In this document: positions 48,814-57,635 of the stretch, one piece after another
Numbering within the stretch: the stretch's first letter is position 1
Layout: every line of letters begins with the position of its first letter
From: an uncultured Bacteroidales bacterium
Lineage (GTDB): Bacteria; Bacteroidota; Bacteroidia; Bacteroidales; UBA932
Assembly: GCA_944326255.1 (NCBI GenBank)
Contig: CALVDG010000007.1
Coordinates: 1-64,000 of the forward strand
Length of the DNA: 64,000 bases
Direction: 5' to 3'
Made by a program: the position numbers and the translations under genes
Notes under the pieces: model-generated
Told to the model about the DNA's origin: nothing
The model's input: the letters and a program-made list of their open reading frames with translations, nothing else
The model's database searches: none

Positions 48814-49620
48814 CTATTTCAGGTTCCAGTGACGGGTAACTTTCCGCTCTATCGGGCCGAATATCCACGGGCGGATAAGGGGAGCGAACAGCCAGCCTAT
48901 CTTGTTAATCAAGCCCGGAATCCTGCCGGAACGGCCCCGGAACATCATATTCATGGCCTTGCGGGCAGCCGTCTCCGGTCTGATCATGATGCCGAGTCTG
49001 CGGGCCAGACGGCTGTACTTGGGCGGCAGACCCAGCAGAGGCGTATCCACCGCTCCGAAATAGATGGCGGACACATTGACTCCAGTCTTCTGGCACTCGG
49101 TCCTGAGCGCACGGGTAAAGATACGGGTAAACGACTTGGTCGATGCATAAGTGGTGAGAAAAGGAAATGGAAACCACGCGGCCAGGGAAGATATGTTCAG
49201 TATATAGCCTTTGCCGCGCTCCAGCATCCCCGGCAGGAAATACCTGCAGAGCATGGCCGTCGCATGATTGTGTACCATGATAATGCTGCTCACCTTCTCC
49301 GGCGGCATGTTGCGGAAATGCATCGGATGCAGCATCCCGGCGTTGTTGACCAGCACCTCCACCTCGGCCTCCGGCCTCTGCTCCCTGACAGTATCGAAGA
49401 CTCTCCGGGGAGCGTCCACCGCCGACAGGTCAACACCTACCGACAGGAAATCCAGATCTGGATACTGCCCGGCCATATCGTCCCGGACGGCATCCGTCTC
49501 GTTCTGGAAGAGAGCCACGATGATGACATTGTAGTTCTTCGCGGCCAGAATCCTGACATATTCCAGACCCATACCCGAGGAACCGCCGGTGACAAGGGCG
49601 TATTTATTGTGACTTGACAT
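48814..49620 (-). CDS. Short-chain dehydrogenase/reductase
   Basis: 268 residues. Cofactor motif TGGSSGMG at about residues 11-18 (classical TGxxxGxG), NNAGML near 91, and catalytic Ser (NISSLAAW), Tyr and Lys (YASTK, about 158-162). The C-terminal part extends the core by 30-40 residues with a basic, partly hydrophobic tail, as in lipid- or steroid-related members. Substrate unknown. Reads divergently from rubrerythrin; -7 elements for both lie in the 79-bp gap. Confidence 0.9.
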   Translation of the reverse strand: MSSHNKYALVTGGSSGMGLEYVRILAAKNYNVIIVALFQNETDAVRDDMAGQYPDLDFLSVGVDLSAVDAPRRVFDTVREQRPEAEVEVLVNNAGMLHPMHFRNMPPEKVSSIIMVHNHATAMLCRYFLPGMLERGKGYILNISSLAAWFPFPFLTTYASTKSFTRIFTRALRTECQKTGVNVSAIYFGAVDTPLLGLPPKYSRLARRLGIMIRPETAARKAMNMMFRGRSGRIPGLINKIGWLFAPLIRPWIFGPIERKVTRHWNLK

Positions 49621-49642
49621 AAAATACCTGTATTGAAGTCCG

Positions 49643-49650
49643 CAAATTTA
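49643..49650 (-). promoter_or_regulatory. Candidate -7 element for the SDR gene
   Basis: Minus-strand TAAATTTG, exact match to TAnnTTTG, 22 bp before the ATG. Confidence 0.5.
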
Positions 49651-49662
49651 GAACTTTTATCG

Positions 49663-49670
49663 TATCTTTG
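49663..49670 (+). promoter_or_regulatory. Candidate -7 element for rubrerythrin
   Basis: TATCTTTG, exact match to TAnnTTTG, 29 bp before the ATG; no clear -33 TTTG at standard spacing. Confidence 0.55.
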
Positions 49671-49699
49671 CTCCTATATCAACACAAACACTTACTATT

Positions 49700-50275
49700 A
49701 TGGCATCAATCAAAGGAACAAGAACCGAAAAGAATCTTCTCGCCTCATTCGCCGGAGAATCCCAGGCCAGAGGCAGATACACCTACTTCGCAAGCGTGGC
49801 CAAGAAAGAGGGCTATGAGCAGATAGCCGCCATCTTCCTGGAGACAGCCGAGCAGGAGAAGGAGCACGCCAAGAAGTTCTTCAAATTCCTCGAGGGCGGT
49901 ATGGTAGAGATCACCTCGACATACCCTGCTGGAATAATCTCCACCACTCTGGAGAACCTCAAGGCCGCCGCCGAGGGCGAGAATGAGGAATGGACAGTAC
50001 TCTATCCCGAGGCCGCAAAAGTGGCCAGGGAAGAAGGTTTCACCGAGATAGCCGTGGCATTCGAGATGATAGCCAAGGTCGAGGCCGAGCACGAGGCCCG
50101 CTACCGCAAGCTTCTCGAGAGAATAGAGACAGGTACTGTCTTCGAGCGTGACGGCGAGATCTACTGGCAGTGCCGCAACTGCGGATACGTACACAAAGGC
50201 AAGAAAGCCCCGGAGAAATGCCCTGCATGCCAGCATCCCAAGGCATACTTCGAGCCCAAGAAAGAGAACTACTAA
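49700..50275 (+). CDS. rbr: Rubrerythrin
   Basis: 191 residues. N-terminal ferritin-like diiron domain with the expected Glu and His ligands (FAGESQARGRYTYFA, AEQEKEHAKKFFKF, AKVEAEHEARYRKL) and C-terminal rubredoxin-like domain with two CxxC pairs (CRNCGYVHKG, CPACQHP). Reduces hydrogen peroxide in anaerobes, with electrons from rubredoxin or NADH systems; cytoplasmic. Monocistronic between its promoter element and a terminator. Confidence 0.96.
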   Translation: MASIKGTRTEKNLLASFAGESQARGRYTYFASVAKKEGYEQIAAIFLETAEQEKEHAKKFFKFLEGGMVEITSTYPAGIISTTLENLKAAAEGENEEWTVLYPEAAKVAREEGFTEIAVAFEMIAKVEAEHEARYRKLLERIETGTVFERDGEIYWQCRNCGYVHKGKKAPEKCPACQHPKAYFEPKKENY

Positions 50276-50306
50276 GAGGGCTTAGTCGCTGAGCTCCGAA
50301 TATAGA

Positions 50307-50340
50307 AAAGGCTGTGTCTGGATTTCCCGGCACAGCCTTT
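50307..50340. terminator. Terminator after rubrerythrin, possibly bidirectional
   Basis: AAAGGCTGTG (50307-50316) pairs with CACAGCCTTT (50331-50340); TTTATT follows on plus and TTTTCTATATT on minus. The trpS gene ends 52 bp away in convergent direction. Confidence 0.8.
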
Positions 50341-50391
50341 ATTGCATCCTGAATTGTATCAATTTACGGCAGCACGATCCGTGTCTTAGCA

Positions 50392-51441
50392 CTAGAACAC
50401 CTTGAAGCCCATGGCTTTGCGGGCGAGGGCCAAGGTAGCGGAGGCACTGGTGCGGGCCTTGTCGCGGCCTTCCGACACCACCTTGTGCAGATAAGCGTCG
50501 TCGTTGTAGATGGCATCGATGCGCTCACGTATCGGCAGGGTCACCTTGCAGATATCGGCTGCAAGCTGCTTCTTGAGGTCACCGTAACGGATTGAGCAGT
50601 CGTTCCATTTCTCCTTGAAATACTCGACGGTGGACGGCTCGGACACAAGAGCCATGAGGGTGAAGAGATTCTCTATGCACTCGGGCATAGGACTGTTCGG
50701 TTCGACGGGACCGCTGTCTGTCAGGGCCTTCATCACTTTCTTGGTGATGGTCTTCTCATCGTCGTAGAGATAGATGCCGTTGCCCTCGCTCTTGCCCATC
50801 TTTCCGCTGCCGTCCAGACCGGGCACCTTGATGAGACCGCTTCCGAAATTAAACGCCCTCGGCTCAGTAAAGACCTCCTCGCCGTACATATTGTTGAAGC
50901 GGCGGGCCAGAACCCTGGCGTACTCCAGATGCTGCTCCTGATCCTTGCCGACCGGCACGAAGTCCGCACGGTGAATCAGGATATCGGCAGCCATCAGAAC
51001 CGGATAAGTCAGAAGGCCTGCGCTGATGTTGATGCCCTCATCGTTGTGGTCATCCTCGGCGACATCTTCCAGACGGACATTGCGGGCCTTTGCCTTGGCC
51101 AGACGCACTTTATCCTTGAAAGTGGTGGTACGCTCCAGCTCGCCCTTGTAGGATATCATGTTCAGAAGCACATAAAGCTCGCTCACCTCGGGCACGTCGC
51201 TCTGCACGAATATCGTAACCTTCTCCGGATCCAGACCGGCGGCCAGATACTCGGCAAGGATAGTCCTTACATTGGCGTGAAAGTCATCCGGGTGCGGATG
51301 AGTGGTCAGCGAATGCAGGTCCGCGATGAAATAATAACAGTTGTAATCGTCCTGTATCCTCACGAAATTGCGGAGGGCACCGAAATAGTTGCCCAGGTGA
51401 AGATGTCCGGTGGAACGTATACCGCTCAATACTGTCTGCAT
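50392..51441 (-). CDS. trpS: Tryptophanyl-tRNA synthetase
   Basis: 349 residues. Class I signature TGHLHLGNYFGAL near residue 11 (HIGH equivalent) and GKMGKSEGN (KMSKS equivalent) near residue 205. Charges tRNA-Trp. Starts 3 bp after the recA stop, so the two are likely cotranscribed, an uncommon but plausible pairing. Confidence 0.97.
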   Translation of the reverse strand: MQTVLSGIRSTGHLHLGNYFGALRNFVRIQDDYNCYYFIADLHSLTTHPHPDDFHANVRTILAEYLAAGLDPEKVTIFVQSDVPEVSELYVLLNMISYKGELERTTTFKDKVRLAKAKARNVRLEDVAEDDHNDEGINISAGLLTYPVLMAADILIHRADFVPVGKDQEQHLEYARVLARRFNNMYGEEVFTEPRAFNFGSGLIKVPGLDGSGKMGKSEGNGIYLYDDEKTITKKVMKALTDSGPVEPNSPMPECIENLFTLMALVSEPSTVEYFKEKWNDCSIRYGDLKKQLAADICKVTLPIRERIDAIYNDDAYLHKVVSEGRDKARTSASATLALARKAMGFKVF

Positions 51442-51444
51442 AGC

Positions 51445-52476
51445 CTAGTCCTCCATATTGTTCATTGCCTCACGGATCTTGCCCTCTATCTCCTCTGTCA
51501 GCTCGGGATTGTCCATAAGCAGTTTTTTGACCGCATCCCGGCCTTGGGCCAGTCTGGACTCACCGTAACTGAACCACGAGCCGCTCTTCTTGATGATATC
51601 GAACTCCACACCAAGGTCTACAATCTCTCCTATCTTCGAGATACCCTCGCCGAATACGATATCGAACTCGGCTTTGCGGAAAGGAGGAGCCATCTTGTTC
51701 TTGACGATCTTGACGCGGGTACGGTTGCCGGTGGGATCGTCCCCGTCCTTGAGCTGGGTCACCTTGCGCACGTCGATGCGGACGGAGGCGTAGAACTTCA
51801 GGGCATTGCCGCCCGTAGTGGTCTCGGGATTGCCGAACATCACACCGATCTTCTCGCGCAGCTGGTTGATGAAGATGCAGCAGGTGTTGGTCTTGGAGAT
51901 ATTGGCCGTCAGCTTCCTCAGGGCCTGGCTCATCAGCCTGGCCTGCAAGCCCATCTTCTGGTCTCCCATCTCGCCCTCAATCTCGGCTTTGGGAGTCAGT
52001 GCCGCCACGGAGTCCACCACGATGATGTCGATAGCCCCGCTGCGGATCAGGTCGTCTGCTATCTCAAGGGCCTGCTCGCCGTTGTCCGGCTGGGATATGA
52101 GGAGGGTGTCCACATCCACTCCCAAGTTCTTCGCGTATGTGCGGTCGAAAGCGTGCTCCGCATCGATGATTGCCGCGAAGCCGCCGGCCTTCTGGGCCTC
52201 CGCTATGGCATGTATGGCCAAGGTCGTCTTACCGCTGGACTCAGGGCCGAATATCTCGATCACCCTTCCCCTCGGATACCCGCCGATTCCCAGAGCGTGA
52301 TCCAGTGCGATGGACCCCGACGGAATCACTGAAACATCCCCCTCAGGCCGGTCTCCGAGCTTCATGATAGCCCCTTTACCGAAATCCTTTTCAATCTTGT
52401 CCATTGTTGCCTGCAAAGCCTTGAGCTTGGCTGCGTTAGCCGCCGCAACATCATTCTGTTCGAGTTCTTTTGCCAT
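51445..52476 (-). CDS. recA: Recombinase RecA
   Basis: 343 residues. Walker [10 protein letters not shown] (77-85), catalytic-Glu region IIDAEHAFD, Walker [13 protein letters not shown], and the L2 loop region [26 protein letters not shown] are present. Central to homologous recombination, and relevant here because the susC copies show patchy near-identity that homologous recombination could maintain. A consensus promoter lies 24 bp upstream; no obvious LexA box was recognised. Confidence 0.98.
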   Translation of the reverse strand: MAKELEQNDVAAANAAKLKALQATMDKIEKDFGKGAIMKLGDRPEGDVSVIPSGSIALDHALGIGGYPRGRVIEIFGPESSGKTTLAIHAIAEAQKAGGFAAIIDAEHAFDRTYAKNLGVDVDTLLISQPDNGEQALEIADDLIRSGAIDIIVVDSVAALTPKAEIEGEMGDQKMGLQARLMSQALRKLTANISKTNTCCIFINQLREKIGVMFGNPETTTGGNALKFYASVRIDVRKVTQLKDGDDPTGNRTRVKIVKNKMAPPFRKAEFDIVFGEGISKIGEIVDLGVEFDIIKKSGSWFSYGESRLAQGRDAVKKLLMDNPELTEEIEGKIREAMNNMED

Positions 52477-52499
52477 ACTTCTTCAATTAAAATATCCGC

Positions 52500-52531
52500 A
52501 AATATAATCTAAAATCCGAACCATAGCAATA
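52500..52531 (-). promoter_or_regulatory. Promoter of recA-trpS
   Basis: Minus-strand ATTG (52528-52531), 20-bp spacer, TATATTTG (52500-52507): good match to the Bacteroidota consensus, 24 bp before the recA ATG. Confidence 0.72.
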
Positions 52532-52595
52532 TCGAAACGGCTATAAACGTTTTTACACACTTTTACCCCCTGAGACACCGCCCCCGTAATGTCAG

Positions 52596-52638
52596 AAACT
52601 GTCTAAATCTCGATTTTTTTGCAGGATTTAGACAGTTT
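52596..52638. repeat. 14-bp perfect inverted repeat downstream of the ECF-associated operon
   Basis: AAACTGTCTAAATC (52596-52609) and GATTTAGACAGTTT (52625-52638) with a 15-nt spacer containing seven T. It lies 18 bp after the DUF4252-like stop codon. There is no T run after the stem on either strand, so it is not a standard terminator, though it may still act as one or protect the mRNA 3' end. Confidence 0.75.
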
Positions 52639-52656
52639 ACGACAAAATACGCACCC

Positions 52657-53289
52657 TTATTCCATAGTTTTGGCCAGTTCCACTGTCATTTTGACTATAT
52701 CAGACAGCGTTAGCCCCTCGGCCTCGATCTCAATCACAGTAATGGAAGAGCATGTTCCGGTATTCACAGCTCCTGTCTTATCTATAATCACAGTCTCGCC
52801 CGAAGCCGATTTCTCCTGCTGCACCATTAAAAAATTACTGATACTATGACTGTCTTCAGCAGGAACATAATAGAATGTAATGTCGCTCCCTTCTTCTGAG
52901 AACCTAAGCAATTCCTCCTGAGAGTCACTGTTCTGTGCTACAAACCTGCCGATGTCCTGCCTCAGATTCGTAGCCGTTGACAATTCATCTGACGACAGGA
53001 TGTATACTCCCGTCATCTTGTCTAAATCCAATAACGGAGCTATATCCGGACTATCATTTATATGCAGATTGGAGATTTCAATCAAGACACTGTCCCCAAG
53101 TGTCTGAACCATTGTTTTCAGCAATGACTCAGACACATACAAGGCTGAGACCGCAGGAGAATCCTTATATTTATCATAAATGGCCTTAAAAGACCGGCTA
53201 TCCTCAACCTCCCGTTCAGGGACGGCAGATGCGAAAATCCTGACGAACGAAATCAACAGAACAAACAATGTTACAACAACTCTTTTCAT
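52657..53289 (-). CDS. Secreted DUF4252-like protein
   Basis: 210 residues with a signal peptide (about 1-21). The layout resembles DUF4252 proteins that accompany ECF sigma factors in Bacteroidota: a short acidic N-terminal part, a central YILSSDEL / RQDIGRFV region and the conserved-looking DITFYYVPAED. No catalytic motif seen. Third gene of the sigma operon, 17 bp after the putative anti-sigma gene. Function unknown. Confidence 0.7.
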   Translation of the reverse strand: MKRVVVTLFVLLISFVRIFASAVPEREVEDSRSFKAIYDKYKDSPAVSALYVSESLLKTMVQTLGDSVLIEISNLHINDSPDIAPLLDLDKMTGVYILSSDELSTATNLRQDIGRFVAQNSDSQEELLRFSEEGSDITFYYVPAEDSHSISNFLMVQQEKSASGETVIIDKTGAVNTGTCSSITVIEIEAEGLTLSDIVKMTVELAKTME

Positions 53290-53306
53290 AAATTGACTTA
53301 TTTTAA

Positions 53307-53813
53307 TTATTCTTCAACTGAGTCTTCTTGTACAATCATGGCTTCTATGCCTGAAGTCGTATTCTGAACGACTTTCTCTATATTGCCGGCGGCAAAGGAC
53401 ATACCCTTGCCCAGATTCTGACCGATAAGTCCCAGTGCCTCCACCACAGCCGCGTAGGCTTCCTCAGGATTGTCAAACGTATCCTCAGGCTCTTCTATAT
53501 GAAGCGGTGTAAGGAACGCCACAGCCGCTATCGCAGCAGCAACCCCTATGGCGGAGACGGACGCAATCAGCCTCATCCTACTGCGACGGCATCCGAGCTC
53601 CCGGTCCACCGTCTGCCCTATTATTCTGGGAAAATCCTCCGGAACAGGTACATTCTCATCCGGGATCCGCATCCCGGACAGTCCCCGAAAAAGGGCCTTG
53701 TCCCCAGCGGAAGCCTCATCAAGCCTCCCGGTCAGCTCCTGCTCCTCCGCAGCAGAAGTCTGTCCGGCATAGAAACGCTCCAATAATTCCGATGTTTTTA
53801 AATTCCCGCCCAT
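53307..53813 (-). CDS. Putative membrane anti-sigma factor
   Basis: 168 residues. N-terminal cytoplasmic part (about 1-80; LLERFYAGQTSAAEEQELTGRL resembles the start of FecR or zinc-less anti-sigma domains), one transmembrane helix (about 83-101, LIASVSAIGVAAAIAAVAFL) and a periplasmic acidic tail. Position directly after an ECF sigma gene (11 bp) supports an anti-sigma role; sequence alone is not decisive. Confidence 0.7.
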   Translation of the reverse strand: MGGNLKTSELLERFYAGQTSAAEEQELTGRLDEASAGDKALFRGLSGMRIPDENVPVPEDFPRIIGQTVDRELGCRRSRMRLIASVSAIGVAAAIAAVAFLTPLHIEEPEDTFDNPEEAYAAVVEALGLIGQNLGKGMSFAAGNIEKVVQNTTSGIEAMIVQEDSVEE

Positions 53814-53824
53814 TTTTTAAATTT

Positions 53825-54337
53825 TTACCTGTTTATAAATTTCGCTATTTTTTCCTTCAACATCTTTCTGCCTCTGGACAGTGTGACCCGGATATTGACC
53901 TGACTAATACCGGTCAGTGCCTCTATCTCGGACATCTCCATCTGTTCGAGATCTCTCAGGAGCACCACCTCACGCAGTTTCGGGGGCAATGCGGCCAGGG
54001 CCTTCCGCACCAAAGCCGCCTCCTCCCTGCCCTCAACCGAAGCATCAGCAGCCTCGACAGACGGATCTGTCCTGACCTCCGTCACATCCGCCACCATCCG
54101 AAGGACATTGTGCCCGCGCCGCCGCAGAATGTCCGCACAGATATTCTGCATCATCCTGACACAGTAGCCCTGCGGATTGCCGCTCCGCAGAGCCCGGTCT
54201 CCCTTGCGGCAGAGCCTCACATACAGCTCCTGTACTGCATCCCGGGCATCTTCCCCGCTGCCCAGCATCCGGAAAGCAATGCGGTAGAGCAGCGGGCCCA
54301 GCGGCAGAAATGTGGATTTGAACTCCTCTGTATTCAC
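53825..54337 (-). CDS. ECF-family RNA polymerase sigma factor
   Basis: 170 residues with sigma region 2 (about 10-75; LLYRIAFRMLGSGEDARDAVQELYVRLCRKG, where the AxDxxQExF-like core is seen as ARDAVQELYVRL) and region 4 (about 110-165; ALPPKLREVVLLRDLEQMEMSEIEALTGISQVNIRVTLSRGRKML, a typical helix-turn-helix, quoted by parts). First gene of sigma / anti-sigma / DUF4252-like operon. An ECF-type promoter-like sequence lies 34 bp upstream, suggesting autoregulation. The signal sensed is unknown. Confidence 0.93.
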   Translation of the reverse strand: MNTEEFKSTFLPLGPLLYRIAFRMLGSGEDARDAVQELYVRLCRKGDRALRSGNPQGYCVRMMQNICADILRRRGHNVLRMVADVTEVRTDPSVEAADASVEGREEAALVRKALAALPPKLREVVLLRDLEQMEMSEIEALTGISQVNIRVTLSRGRKMLKEKIAKFINR

Positions 54338-54370
54338 TTAACTCTATTAACCTTTAGATCATCTGTACCT

Positions 54371-54401
54371 ATATAACGCCCGCACCTCTCATTTTGTTAC
54401 A
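54371..54401 (-). promoter_or_regulatory. Candidate ECF-type promoter before the sigma operon
   Basis: Minus-strand TGTAAC (54396-54401), 17-bp spacer, CGTTATAT (54371-54378). The AAC-type -35 and CGT-type -10 resemble ECF-dependent promoters and not the housekeeping TAnnTTTG type. Confidence 0.5.
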
Positions 54402-54445
54402 AATATCTTGATTTTTGTTATCTTCGCGGCCGGAAATATTAAGAT

Positions 54446-55306
54446 ATGGTACTGAAATACATCAAAGAATACGTCATCATGACTCTCGGACTGGCCGTGT
54501 TCGTCTTCGGCTGGACCGCATTCCTCAACCCTCATGAGATTACCGGAGGCGGCATCGCCGGTCTTGCATCAGTGATTCACTACGGTATCAACAGCATCCC
54601 CGTCTCCTACGCCAAGTTCGCGATAGACATACTGCTGCTGGTCGTAGGATTTATCATCCTGGGCAAGGGATTCGGCATCAAGACGATATACTGCGTGGCC
54701 ATGAGCTTCGTGTTCTTCCAGTTCATGCCCATGATTCCGGGTCTGACAAGCCTGTCCGCCGGCATTACGGACAATCTGATCAACGCCCTCATCGGAGGTG
54801 CCATGAGCGGTATCGGCATCGCCATCATCATCACCCAGGGCGGCAGTACCGGCGGTACAGATATCATCGCGCTCTCCATCAACAAATACAAGAACATCTC
54901 TCCAGGACGTATATACCTCGTATGCGATTCTCTTATAGTGATGTCGATTCTGCTGGTCAACGACAAGACCCTGGCCGACGTTGTATACGGATTCGTGGAG
55001 ATCATAGCCTTTTCCTACGCCGTGGACATGTTCCTGACCGGTTCGCAGCAGTCCGTACAGACCCTCATACTCTCGGAGCACAACGACGAGATAGCGGCCA
55101 GGCTCCAGACCCTGAGCATCGAGGGCAACCGCTCGGTAAAGTCCGTACAGTGGTCTACTGAGGGTGAGAAGAAGATGCTGATGGTAGTCAGCCGCAAGAG
55201 CTATTCAAACGACATCGTAAAGACAGCCAAGCAGATAGACCCCAACGTTATCCTCATGACGGTACCTGTGACAGCCGTTTACGGTATCGAGGGGAAAAAT
55301 CAGTAA
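54446..55306 (+). CDS. YitT-family membrane protein (DUF161/DUF2179)
   Basis: 286 residues. Five predicted transmembrane helices in the first 200 residues, with the family's GGxGG-like stretches (NPHEITGGGIAGLASVIHYG, ITQGGSTGGTDIIAL), then a cytoplasmic C-terminal DUF2179 domain (about 205-285, AARLQTLSIEGNRSVKSVQW). Function of the family is unknown; some members affect spore or envelope traits. Convergent with dnaG (6 bp apart). A weak promoter (TTTG near 54393 and TATCTTCG at 54419) precedes it. Confidence 0.9.
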   Translation: MVLKYIKEYVIMTLGLAVFVFGWTAFLNPHEITGGGIAGLASVIHYGINSIPVSYAKFAIDILLLVVGFIILGKGFGIKTIYCVAMSFVFFQFMPMIPGLTSLSAGITDNLINALIGGAMSGIGIAIIITQGGSTGGTDIIALSINKYKNISPGRIYLVCDSLIVMSILLVNDKTLADVVYGFVEIIAFSYAVDMFLTGSQQSVQTLILSEHNDEIAARLQTLSIEGNRSVKSVQWSTEGEKKMLMVVSRKSYSNDIVKTAKQIDPNVILMTVPVTAVYGIEGKNQ

Positions 55307-55312
55307 TACTTC

Positions 55313-57388
55313 CTACGAAACCCTGTTCAAGTCCTTGACCAGGACATTCTTAATCTGCAGCAGCAGCTTGAGCCGGTGCATTACGTCCTGCTGGGCCTCA
55401 GTGTCCGCGTCCTGCTGCATCTGCCTGAGACTTTCCATGAGCTGCGAGCAGGTGTATTCCACATATTTGAGTTTGTAGACCAGCACTGCCTTGGGGACAT
55501 TCTTGTCTATCACATTACGTTCCGGAATCTGGGCCTTGATGTATTCCTTCACCTTCAGCTCGTACTTGTCCTCTGTGATATCCACCACCGTCTTAGTCAC
55601 TTCCGGATCACCGCAGTTGACCATACGGTGCATTATCCCGGTCTGAAGGTCATCAGAGGCAGGTGCCGTCTCCCCGGCAGCATCCAGCAGTTCCTTCCGA
55701 AAGTCAAAATACAGCCCGTATATCTTCCGGTACAGGGGATTGTGAAACTCCAGGTCATCATTGGACAGGTTGGCGGAAATATACTCGTTCACGGTTATCT
55801 CCATCACCGGAGCCTCAGCCCCGTACTTCTGGTGATCCTCGAACGTCATCAGGCACTCCCCGAACTTCAGCAGATAATACAGCAGTTCCCTTTCCGACAG
55901 GTCCAGGACCGGGACCGGACTGAAAGACACCTGCCCCGCACCGGCACCGCGGTCCGCCCCCGAAAACTCTCCTACCGCCGCATCGCCCTCCTCGACGGCA
56001 GCGGCATACCGGGCCTCCTTCTCCTCCCTCCTGCGCCGCTCGTATTCTCCTGACTCTATCTTCCTGCGCCTTATCCGCGCCACCTCGGAGAAAAGCATGT
56101 CCTCCTTCATGGACAGCCGCTGAGCACACTGCTCGACATACAGCGAGCGCGTTATCTGGTCGGGTATCACCGCTATGGTGTCGATGATATCCCTTATCAG
56201 CTCAGCCTTCTGTATCGGATCCTTCTGGATATCCGATGAAAGCAGCGCATACTTGAACTCTATGAAATCCGTCTCGTGCTCCTGGAGAAAATCCAGAATC
56301 TCCTGCCGCGTATGAGCCCGGGCAAACGAGTCGGGATCGTGACCGTCCGGCAGCAGGGCCACCTTGACGGTCATACCCTCCTCGAGCAGCATATTGATTC
56401 CGCGCAGAGCGGCCTTGATACCGGCCGAGTCCCCGTCGTACATCACTGTCACATTGTTGGTAAAGCGCTTTATCAGCCTTATCTGCTCGACTGTCAGGGA
56501 TGTGCCCGAAGATGCGGTGACATTCTCTATCCCGGTCTGATGCATCGATATGACATCGGCATAGCCCTCGACCAGATAGCATTTCTGCGCCCTGGCTATT
56601 GCTGACTTGGCCTGATATATCGCATATAGGGAACTGCTCTTGTGGTAGATCTCGCTTTCGGGAGAATTGAGGTACTTAGCGACGCTCTTGTCGTCTTTCA
56701 GCGTCCGGGCTCCGAAAGCTATGATGCGGCCGCTGAGCGAATATATCGGGAAAATGACTCTCTCGCGGAACTTGTCCACCAACTCCCCTCCGTGCTCATA
56801 GCACAGGCCGGTGGAGATCAGGAACTCTCTCTTGTACCCGGCTCTCAACGCAGCCTCTGCCAAGGACGGCACCGGCGGCTCTCCGGCAAATGATCTGCCG
56901 GAAGGCGACCAACCCAGCCCGAATTTCCGTATGGTCTCCTCGGAGAAGCCGCGCTTCTGCCTGAAATAGGACAGTCCCACGGAATGTCCCTCAGCGGAAC
57001 CGAACAGCATGTCGGTGTAGTATTTGGCCGCAAACTCCGACACGGCCATCATCGACTCCCTCTTCAGACGGTCCTGCGCATCCTCCTGGGTCTCTTCCTG
57101 CTCGTGTACCTCTATTCCGTACTTGCGGGCCAGATATTTCAGAGCCTCGGGATAGGTCATCTGCTCGTGCTCCATGATAAAGGTCACGGCACTGCCGGCC
57201 TTGCCGCATCCGAAGCACTTGAATATACCCTTGCTCGGAGAGACAGAGAACGACGGTGTCTTCTCGTTGTGGAACGGACAGCATGCGATATAATTCGCCC
57301 CGCGCCGCCTGAGCGTCACGAAGTCGCTGATTACGTCCACGATATCAGCCGCATCCAGTATCCTGTCTACCGTTTCCCTGTCAATCAT
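55313..57388 (-). CDS. dnaG: DNA primase
   Basis: 691 residues from ATG 57388 (MIDRETVDRILDAADIVDV). The frame continues to 57424 but that extension is encoded by the terminator hairpin of the tRNA-Asn transcript, so I reject it. CHC2 zinc finger CPFH...CFGC (about 38-65), core with the FGARTLKDD region, TOPRIM motif LVEGYADVISMHQ, then a C-terminal helicase-binding region. Makes RNA primers at the replication fork. A TACTTTTG element at 57393-57400 is so close to the ATG that transcription from it would be nearly leaderless. Confidence 0.96.
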   Translation of the reverse strand: MIDRETVDRILDAADIVDVISDFVTLRRRGANYIACCPFHNEKTPSFSVSPSKGIFKCFGCGKAGSAVTFIMEHEQMTYPEALKYLARKYGIEVHEQEETQEDAQDRLKRESMMAVSEFAAKYYTDMLFGSAEGHSVGLSYFRQKRGFSEETIRKFGLGWSPSGRSFAGEPPVPSLAEAALRAGYKREFLISTGLCYEHGGELVDKFRERVIFPIYSLSGRIIAFGARTLKDDKSVAKYLNSPESEIYHKSSSLYAIYQAKSAIARAQKCYLVEGYADVISMHQTGIENVTASSGTSLTVEQIRLIKRFTNNVTVMYDGDSAGIKAALRGINMLLEEGMTVKVALLPDGHDPDSFARAHTRQEILDFLQEHETDFIEFKYALLSSDIQKDPIQKAELIRDIIDTIAVIPDQITRSLYVEQCAQRLSMKEDMLFSEVARIRRRKIESGEYERRRREEKEARYAAAVEEGDAAVGEFSGADRGAGAGQVSFSPVPVLDLSERELLYYLLKFGECLMTFEDHQKYGAEAPVMEITVNEYISANLSNDDLEFHNPLYRKIYGLYFDFRKELLDAAGETAPASDDLQTGIMHRMVNCGDPEVTKTVVDITEDKYELKVKEYIKAQIPERNVIDKNVPKAVLVYKLKYVEYTCSQLMESLRQMQQDADTEAQQDVMHRLKLLLQIKNVLVKDLNRVS

Positions 57389-57402
57389 AAGCCAAAAGTA
57401 AT

Positions 57403-57437
57403 AAAAAACCCCCTCGTCATTCACATGAAGAGGGGGG
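57403..57437 (-). terminator. Intrinsic terminator after tRNA-Asn
   Basis: Minus-strand CCCCCTC / GAGGGGG stem (57409-57415 with 57430-57436) followed by six T (57403-57408). Confidence 0.85.
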
Positions 57438-57471
57438 AAAAAATAACATTATGAAAACATAGTAAATCTCG

Positions 57472-57545
57472 CTCCCCTTCTAGGACTTGAACCTAGGACC
57501 CCCTGATTAACAGTCAGGTGCTCTAACCAACTGAGCTAAAGAGGA
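57472..57545 (-). tRNA. tRNA-Asn (anticodon GTT)
   Basis: 74 nt on the minus strand. Acceptor arms TCCTCTT and AAGGGGA pair (one G-T), discriminator G, no encoded CCA. D-arm GCTCAGTTGGTTAGAGC, anticodon loop CTGTTAA with GTT, and T-arm CCTAGGTTCAAGTCCTAG are all recognisable. Followed by a terminator. Confidence 0.96.
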
Positions 57546-57601
57546 ATTTCCCTTTAGGGACTGCAAAGATAGATATTTTTTTTTATAAGCCAAAAATAAA
57601 T

Positions 57602-57609
57602 TAACTTTG
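57602..57609 (+). promoter_or_regulatory. Candidate -7 element for the HU-like gene
   Basis: TAACTTTG, exact match to TAnnTTTG. It places the transcript start near 57616, which supports the ATG at 57636 over the upstream TTG at 57612. Confidence 0.55.
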
Positions 57610-57635
57610 TCTTGAAAAAATTTAAGCATTTATCT

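Noticed and set aside
57393..57400. TACTTTTG as the dnaG promoter
   Set aside because: It is 4 bp from the start codon, which would leave almost no leader; the match could be chance in an AT-rich gap. Not listed as a feature.
57389..57424. Longer dnaG start
   Set aside because: The extra 12 codons fall in the tRNA-Asn terminator hairpin; primases of this group begin at MID.
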